Source: Lachnoclostridium sp. UBA1241
Lineage (GTDB): Bacteria; Bacillota; Clostridia; Lachnospirales; Lachnospiraceae
DNA: 18,092 bases
Assembly (NCBI GenBank): GCA_002308955.1
Contig: DBWJ01000057.1
Span: 1 to 18,092, forward strand
Direction of reading: 5' to 3'
The notes under the pieces are model-generated. The model was given only the letters and a program-made list of their open reading frames with translations. It did no database searches and was not told the origin of the DNA. This document shows positions 13,298 to 18,092 of this stretch, piece after piece. How positions within the stretch are numbered: position 1 is the first letter of the stretch; the number at the start of each line of letters is the position of its first letter. The translations under genes and the position numbers were made by a program.

Positions 13298-14686
13298 ATG
13301 GGAAAGACATCTTCCGGCAAGGACGGATTGAATATACTGATTGTCGGCGGCGGCAAGATCGGAAGCACCCTTATCGAGCAGCTCTACAAGGAAGGGCACG
13401 ACATCACCGTAATCGACAAGAATGCTTCGATCATCCAGTCGCTGACGGACTCCTATGACATCATGGGAATCTGCGGAAACGGCGCAAGCTACACGATTCA
13501 GATGGAGGCCGGCATCGAAAGTGCGGACCTTTTAATCGCGGTGACCGATTCCGACGAGCTGAACCTTTTGTGCTGTACGGTTGCGAAGATGGTCGGACAC
13601 TGTTCGGCGATCGCCCGTGTACGTACGCCGGACTACAGTAAGGAGGTCCCTTATCTCCGTGAGAAGCTCGGCCTTGCGATGGTTATCAACCCCGAGTACG
13701 AAACCGCAAAGGAAATCTCGCGTATTCTCTCCCTTCCGTCTGCCCTTGAGGTCAACTCGTTTGCCCACGGCCAGGCCGAACTGATTAAGTTTAAGATTCC
13801 GGACGGCAACATGATTGACGGCCGCTCCGTGGCGGAGCTCGGTAAGTCGATTATCGCGAGCATGATTATCTGTGTCGTGGAACGCGGCGACGAAGTCTAC
13901 ATTCCTTCCGGTCATTTCGTTGTAAAAGGCGGCGACACGCTCTCATTTATCGCGTCCCGAAAGGACGTCCTTTCCTTCCTGCAGCAGATCGGCATCCCGA
14001 CCCGCCAGGCGAAGGACACAATGATTATCGGCGGCGGTAAGGCTGCATACTATCTTGCCTCCGCGCTCCTGCATCAGGGCGTTTCGGTCAAGATTCTCGA
14101 GAAAAACCGCCAACGCTGCGAGGATTTAAGCATTCTTCTTCCGAAGGCAACCGTAATCTGCGGTGACGGCACCGATGAAGACCTGCTCATCGAGGAGGGC
14201 ATCCGCTCCACCGATTCCTTCGTTCCGCTTACCGGAAGCGACGAGGAGAACATTCTCCTTACGTTAAATGCGAAGAAGATCTCCGACGCGAAGGTCATCA
14301 CAAAGATCAACCACCTGAATTATAAAAGCGTGCTCGGTTCGCTCGAACTCGACAGCGTCGTCTACCCGCGTTATATATGCGCCGAGGCGATTGTCGCCTA
14401 TGTCCGCGCGAAGAAAGAGTCCCGCAACAACAGCAATATCGAAACGCTTTATCACCTTGCAAACCACCGCGTTGAGGCGCTGGAATTTGAAGTGACCGAG
14501 GAATCGTCGGTTACGGGTACTCCTCTTTACAAGTTAAACAAAAAGGACAACCTCGTCATCGCCTGCATCAACCGTGACGGACGCATCATCATTCCTTCCG
14601 GTCAGGATACCATTGAAGTCGGTGACGAAGTAACCGTTGTCACGACGCATTCCGGCTTCCGCGGCCTGCAGGATATTCTTGCTTAA
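13298..14686 (+). CDS. trkA: TrkA, cytoplasmic gating subunit of the Trk potassium uptake system
   Basis: The 462-residue protein has two tandem RCK units, each with a nucleotide-binding Rossmann part and an RCK_C part. The first loop is GGGKIG (17-22) and ends in the acid of 'TVIDKN'. The second is GGGKAA (245-250), with Ala in place of the third glycine. The RCK_C parts are around 140-225 and 375-462, the latter with 'GTPLYKLNKKDNLVIACINR'. TrkA binds NAD(H) or ATP and controls the TrkH channel at the inner face of the membrane. In Firmicutes, RCK_C domains of such proteins can bind c-di-AMP. The ATG at 13298 has GGGGAAAGG upstream; the ATG at 13268 has no ribosome binding site. It is followed by trkH after 98 bases. 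Confidence 0.93.
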   Translation: MGKTSSGKDGLNILIVGGGKIGSTLIEQLYKEGHDITVIDKNASIIQSLTDSYDIMGICGNGASYTIQMEAGIESADLLIAVTDSDELNLLCCTVAKMVGHCSAIARVRTPDYSKEVPYLREKLGLAMVINPEYETAKEISRILSLPSALEVNSFAHGQAELIKFKIPDGNMIDGRSVAELGKSIIASMIICVVERGDEVYIPSGHFVVKGGDTLSFIASRKDVLSFLQQIGIPTRQAKDTMIIGGGKAAYYLASALLHQGVSVKILEKNRQRCEDLSILLPKATVICGDGTDEDLLIEEGIRSTDSFVPLTGSDEENILLTLNAKKISDAKVITKINHLNYKSVLGSLELDSVVYPRYICAEAIVAYVRAKKESRNNSNIETLYHLANHRVEALEFEVTEESSVTGTPLYKLNKKDNLVIACINRDGRIIIPSGQDTIEVGDEVTVVTTHSGFRGLQDILA

Positions 14687-14784
14687 CGTTTTATCCGGCG
14701 TGATGCCTTGAAGCGTGAGAGTTTTTGTGTGAAGCCATATGATTTTCCGCATATGAATCTGTTTTATTTCAGGAGTTTTTGTTC

Positions 14785-16248
14785 ATGAATCGCGCCATGA
14801 TTCGAAACATATTGGGATCCGTTCTGGAGATTGAAGCAGCGCTTTTGTTCATCCCCGTTCTGACGGCCGTCTTCTACCGCGAGAGCGTAGGCTGGTATTA
14901 TCTCGGTGCCGCCGCGCTCTGTTTCCTTGTGGGCTTTCTCTTTAAGCTAAGAAAGCCTAAGGATACGGTATTCTATCTGAAGGAAGGCTGCGTCATCACC
15001 GGACTCAGCTGGATTCTTCTGTCCTTCTTCGGATGCCTTCCGCTTTTTGCAAGCGGTGAAATTCCGCGGTTCGAAGACGCTCTTTTCGAGACGGTTTCCG
15101 GTTTTACGACAACCGGTGCTTCCATCGTTCCCGCCGTTGAGGAACTGACCCATACCGCGCTGATGTGGAGAAGTCTGACGCACTGGATCGGCGGCATGGG
15201 AGTTCTCGTTTTCCTGCTTGCGATTCTTCCCTCAAGCGGCAGCTCCCACATGAACATCATGCGCGCGGAAAGCCCGGGACCTTCCGTCGGTAAGCTGGTA
15301 CCCAAGGTGCGTTCCACCGCGAAGATCCTTTATATGATTTACTTCGGCATGACCATCTTAGAGATTGTCTTCCTTCTCTTCGGGGGCATGACATTTTTCG
15401 AATCTGTCAATACCAGTCTCGCGACCGCCGGAACCGGCGGCTTCGGAATCAAGAACGACAGCCTGTTGAGCTACTCCCCTTATATCCAGTGGGTGGTGGC
15501 AGTCTTTATGATCCTGTTCGGCGTCAATTTCAACGTGTATTATCTGCTCCTGTTCGGGCAGGTACGGAAAGCCCTGAAATGTGAGGAGGTCCGTTATTAT
15601 CTTCTCATCACGCTCGGCGCGATCGGAATCATCTGCGCGAATATTCTCGCAACCGTAGGCAATCTCGGCGACGCGTTAAGACATTCCGTATTCACGGTCG
15701 GCTCGCTGATCTCCTCCACCGGATTTGCGACGCTTGACTTTGATAAGTGGTCCGCAACGGCGCGTACGGTTCTCGTGACCTGCATGTTCATCGGCGCCTG
15801 CGCCGGAAGTACCGGCGGCGGCATCAAGGTGTCCCGTATCATCATCGCCTTCAAAACCGTTCTCAAGGAGCTCAACAGTTACATTCATCCGAAGGCGGTC
15901 AAGAAGGTGCAGTTTGAGGGCAAGCCCGTGGAGCACGAAGTGGTCCGCGCGGTCAACGTATATCTGATTACTTTCATGACGATCTTTGCAACGTCAATCT
16001 TCCTCGTATCTTTAGAGGGCAAGGATCTTGTGACTAATTTCACGGCGGTTATCGCAACCTTCAACAACATCGGTCCCGGACTCAACATGGTCGGACCGAC
16101 AACGAACTATGCGCATTTCAGCGTGCTCTCCAAGATTGTCCTGATGTTTGACATGCTTGCAGGACGTCTTGAACTGTTCCCGATGCTGCTTCTGTTCCAT
16201 CCGGGCATCATCCGCAGCTTCTTCAAAAAGAGCCCGGTCAAACAGTAA
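14785..16248 (+). CDS. trkH: TrkH, potassium-translocating membrane subunit
   Basis: The 487-residue membrane protein has the four-fold M1-P-M2 repeat of the Trk/Ktr/HKT superfamily. The four selectivity-filter loops are visible: TTTGAS (108-113), ATAGTGGFG (213-221), ISSTGFA (309-315) and NNIGPG (427-432), each with its key glycine. The ATG at 14785 has AGGAG 9 bases upstream; the TTG at 14779 is less likely. It forms the pore partner of TrkA encoded upstream. The 98-base gap between them has two CATATG boxes (14738-14755 area) and no terminator. dinB begins 9 bases after its stop. Confidence 0.94.
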   Translation: MNRAMIRNILGSVLEIEAALLFIPVLTAVFYRESVGWYYLGAAALCFLVGFLFKLRKPKDTVFYLKEGCVITGLSWILLSFFGCLPLFASGEIPRFEDALFETVSGFTTTGASIVPAVEELTHTALMWRSLTHWIGGMGVLVFLLAILPSSGSSHMNIMRAESPGPSVGKLVPKVRSTAKILYMIYFGMTILEIVFLLFGGMTFFESVNTSLATAGTGGFGIKNDSLLSYSPYIQWVVAVFMILFGVNFNVYYLLLFGQVRKALKCEEVRYYLLITLGAIGIICANILATVGNLGDALRHSVFTVGSLISSTGFATLDFDKWSATARTVLVTCMFIGACAGSTGGGIKVSRIIIAFKTVLKELNSYIHPKAVKKVQFEGKPVEHEVVRAVNVYLITFMTIFATSIFLVSLEGKDLVTNFTAVIATFNNIGPGLNMVGPTTNYAHFSVLSKIVLMFDMLAGRLELFPMLLLFHPGIIRSFFKKSPVKQ

Positions 16249-16257
16249 GGGGTTGCC

Positions 16258-17463
16258 ATGGCCGATCGACTCATCTTCCATGTGGACGTCAACAGCGCAT
16301 TTCTCTCCTGGACATCCGTGAAGCGCCTGCAGAACGGACTGTCCGACCTGCGCCTTGTGCCTTCCGTGATCGGCGGCGATGCCGGTACGAGAAACGGCAT
16401 CGTTCTCGCCAAATCCATCCCTGCCAAACAATTCAAAATCGAGACTGCGGAACCGGTTTCGCTGGCGTTTCGGAAATGTCCGTCGCTGATTGTGGAACCG
16501 CCTGATTTTGCGTGGTATAAGAAATGCTCCAAGGCGTTCAAGGATATCTGCAGAAGCTATGCGCCGTCGGTTGAGGAATACTCCATCGACGAGTGCTTTC
16601 TTGACATGACGGGGACGAACCGCATCTACCCCGACCCGATTCAAACCGCCTACGAGATAAAGGACAAGATTAAAGACGACCTCGGCTTCACGGTCAACAT
16701 CGGCATCGGTCCGAACAAGCTTCTTGCTAAAATGGCAGGCGATTTCGAGAAGCCCGACAAAGTCCATACCTTATTCCGCGAAGAGATTCCCACAAAGATG
16801 TGGCCGCTTCCCGTGCAGGACCTTCTGTACTGCGGCAAATCCTCATCGCAGGCATTGAACCGTGCCGGCATCTTCACCATCGGCGAACTCGCCGCAATGG
16901 ACCTTACGGAGCTTCAGAAGCTGATGGGCGAACGCGGCGGACTCAGTCTGCATCGTCTCGCGACGGGCGAGGATGACAGTGAGGTCCGTGAGGAATTCGA
17001 CGACGCTAAGAGCTACAGCATCGTCACTACCGAAGAGGAGGACATCTCCTCCTACGAACGGGCAGACCGGCTTCTTTTAGAGCTCGTGGACCGGGTTTCC
17101 AAGCGGCTTCGGCGGGATGAAGTACTGACCGGCAACATCACGGTAACGGTACGTTATCTCGATTTCAAGACCCGTTCCCACGGACATAGGATTCCCGAGC
17201 CGACCGATATTTCACAGGAGATTTACGAGACGGGAAGAAAGCTCCTTCGGGAGCTTTGGGACGGAAAGACTCCGCTTCGTCTGATCGGAATCGCCCTCTC
17301 GGACGTCACCAAAGAAGGCGTCTCCCAGTTATCCCTTTTTGAAGAGGAGAACGTGCGCCGCGAGAAGAACCAGCGCATGGACCGGACGATGGATGACATT
17401 CTGGACCGTTTCGGAAGAGGCAGCCTGAAGCGGGGAACCTCAATTGAGAAGAAAAACCGATGA
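16258..17463 (+). CDS. dinB: DinB-type Y-family DNA polymerase (Pol IV)
   Basis: The 401-residue translesion polymerase has the N-terminal 'FHVDVNSAFLSW', with catalytic D10 and steric-gate F15, and SIDE at 109-112 with D111/E112. Fingers, thumb (two HhH-like segments near 'IFTIGELAAMDL') and little finger follow. A beta-clamp binding motif QLSLF is at 357-361. Compared with Escherichia coli DinB, the first motif has Asn12 and Ala14 where Asp and Phe are usual; this looks like a subgroup typical of Clostridia. AAGGGG precedes the ATG. The 9-base gap after trkH makes cotranscription with the potassium genes likely. No LexA-type operator was recognised in the short gap, so damage control through its own promoter is not visible. 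Confidence 0.92.
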   Translation: MADRLIFHVDVNSAFLSWTSVKRLQNGLSDLRLVPSVIGGDAGTRNGIVLAKSIPAKQFKIETAEPVSLAFRKCPSLIVEPPDFAWYKKCSKAFKDICRSYAPSVEEYSIDECFLDMTGTNRIYPDPIQTAYEIKDKIKDDLGFTVNIGIGPNKLLAKMAGDFEKPDKVHTLFREEIPTKMWPLPVQDLLYCGKSSSQALNRAGIFTIGELAAMDLTELQKLMGERGGLSLHRLATGEDDSEVREEFDDAKSYSIVTTEEEDISSYERADRLLLELVDRVSKRLRRDEVLTGNITVTVRYLDFKTRSHGHRIPEPTDISQEIYETGRKLLRELWDGKTPLRLIGIALSDVTKEGVSQLSLFEEENVRREKNQRMDRTMDDILDRFGRGSLKRGTSIEKKNR

Positions 17464-17494
17464 CTGCCGAAGAAAGAGACGACACCCTGAAAAG

Positions 17495-17509
17495 CCGGAT
17501 GACATCCGG
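17495..17509. repeat. Short palindrome after dinB
   Basis: CCGGATG-A-CATCCGG is a perfect 7-base inverted repeat around one base. Its left arm (with the preceding G) can alternatively pair with CCGGC at 17513-17517. It lies between the dinB stop and the terminator, with no T-run directly after it. Confidence 0.45.
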
Positions 17510-17537
17510 TAACCGGCCGTAAAAGCATAAAACAAGA

Positions 17538-17570
17538 ACAAGCCCGATGCGAAAACCGCACCGGGCTTGT
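17538..17570. terminator. Bidirectional terminator between dinB and hsp20
   Basis: ACAAGCCCG (17538-17546) pairs with CGGGCTTGT (17562-17570), and TGC/GCA continues the stem inward past an A-C mismatch. On the minus strand it is followed by TTCTTGTTTTA, so it works best for hsp20. On the plus strand the following T content is weak. No repeat element is present in this convergent gap. Confidence 0.75.
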
Positions 17571-17608
17571 CTCATATTATTACACGGGGGTATATGAGAG
17601 ATGATACA

Positions 17609-18076
17609 TTAACCGTCAATGGAGATGAACTTCTTCTCTTCGATCTGCGGCTTCTCTTCCTTCTTCGGAACCGTAATCTTCAGGATACCGTTATCGAACT
17701 TCGCCTTGATATCCTCTTCGGTTACGTCCTTGCCGACATAGAAGCTTCTGCTGCAGGAGCCGTAGTAACGCTCTCTGCGGATGTACTTGCCGTCCTCGCC
17801 CTTCTCGTCATCTTTCTTCTCCTTAGAAGCGTGTACGATAAGGTAACCTTTCTTCAGCTCGGCCTTAACATCGTCCTTGGTGTATCCCGGGAGATCCATA
17901 TCGAGCTCATAACCGCCCTCAGTCTCCTTGATATCGGTCTTCATCAAACCGTTCACCGGGAATCCCACTCTTCCCATCGGTTTCATCGGTCTTGCTGCGC
18001 GTTCCGGAGCCGGAGCGAACAGATCATCAAACAAATCATCAAATAAATCTTCACCGAAAATTGCAGGCATCAACAT
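17609..18076 (-). CDS. Hsp20/alpha-crystallin small heat-shock protein
   Basis: The 155-residue chaperone binds unfolding proteins in the cytoplasm without ATP. The N-terminal arm repeats the motif DLFDD/DLFDDLF (10-20). The alpha-crystallin domain spans about 46-140, with 'MKTDIKETEGGYELDMDLPG' at its start and 'FDNGILKITVPK' near its end. A C-terminal I-x-I motif (ISI, just before the final DG) is present for oligomer assembly. The start has AAGGAGG 8 bases upstream (18085-18091), at the very edge of the window. The promoter and any CIRCE or CtsR box would lie outside, so regulation cannot be judged. Confidence 0.94.
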   Translation of the reverse strand: MLMPAIFGEDLFDDLFDDLFAPAPERAARPMKPMGRVGFPVNGLMKTDIKETEGGYELDMDLPGYTKDDVKAELKKGYLIVHASKEKKDDEKGEDGKYIRRERYYGSCSRSFYVGKDVTEEDIKAKFDNGILKITVPKKEEKPQIEEKKFISIDG

Positions 18077-18092
18077 ATGTCATTCCTCCTTT

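Noticed and set aside
16012..16767. Minus-strand open frame of 251 codons
   Set aside because: Antisense to the trkH end and the dinB start, both with intact motifs.

Overview
The window looks like chromosomal DNA of a Gram-positive anaerobe of the class Clostridia, probably a Lachnospiraceae-type gut bacterium. The evidence is an order gdpP-rplI-dnaB, a MecA adaptor, a small 2[4Fe-4S] ferredoxin, a DUF1858 CxxC protein, a SleL-like GH18 lipoprotein and moderate-to-high GC. The assignment is inferred from gene families; there is no rRNA or tRNA to confirm it. Genes are densely packed, with good ribosome binding sites and sigma-A-like or extended -10 promoters.

Layout. A 3' gene tail (1-51) precedes a secreted, membrane-anchored GLUG/Cys-knuckle protein (121-1512). 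This converges on a GH18 lipoprotein (1823-3499, minus). Divergent from the latter is a DUF1858 redox protein (3676-3879). It converges on a minus-strand pair: mecA followed by a membrane protein fused to a spermidine-synthase-like domain (6305 down to 3928). A stretch without a convincing gene (about 6344-6770) leads to an AT-richer BrnT toxin/antitoxin pair (6815-7298) and a ferredoxin (7404-7574). The ferredoxin converges on the minus-strand operon gdpP-rplI-dnaB (11724 down to 7860). Upstream lie a minus-strand zinc-ribbon membrane protein and an amidohydrolase (13141 down to 11833). A plus-strand run trkA-trkH-dinB (13298-17463) converges on an Hsp20 gene (17609-18076).

Themes. Potassium uptake (TrkAH) and c-di-AMP breakdown (GdpP) lie about 1.6 kb apart; c-di-AMP is a known controller of RCK-domain potassium systems in Firmicutes. 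Proteostasis (MecA, Hsp20), DNA replication and bypass (DnaB, DinB) and envelope proteins make up most of the rest.

The most unusual signal is not a gene. Two copies of a roughly 167-bp near-palindromic element (1605-1771 and 7642-7807) sit in two convergent intergenic gaps. Each lies between two intrinsic terminators whose hairpins are inverted copies of one another, but whose sequence differs between the two loci. A base pair inside the element's hairpin differs between copies in a compensated way (G-C versus A-T). Two other convergent junctions in the window have one bidirectional terminator and no element. This suggests a mobile or structured element whose arrival accompanies inverted duplication of a terminator.
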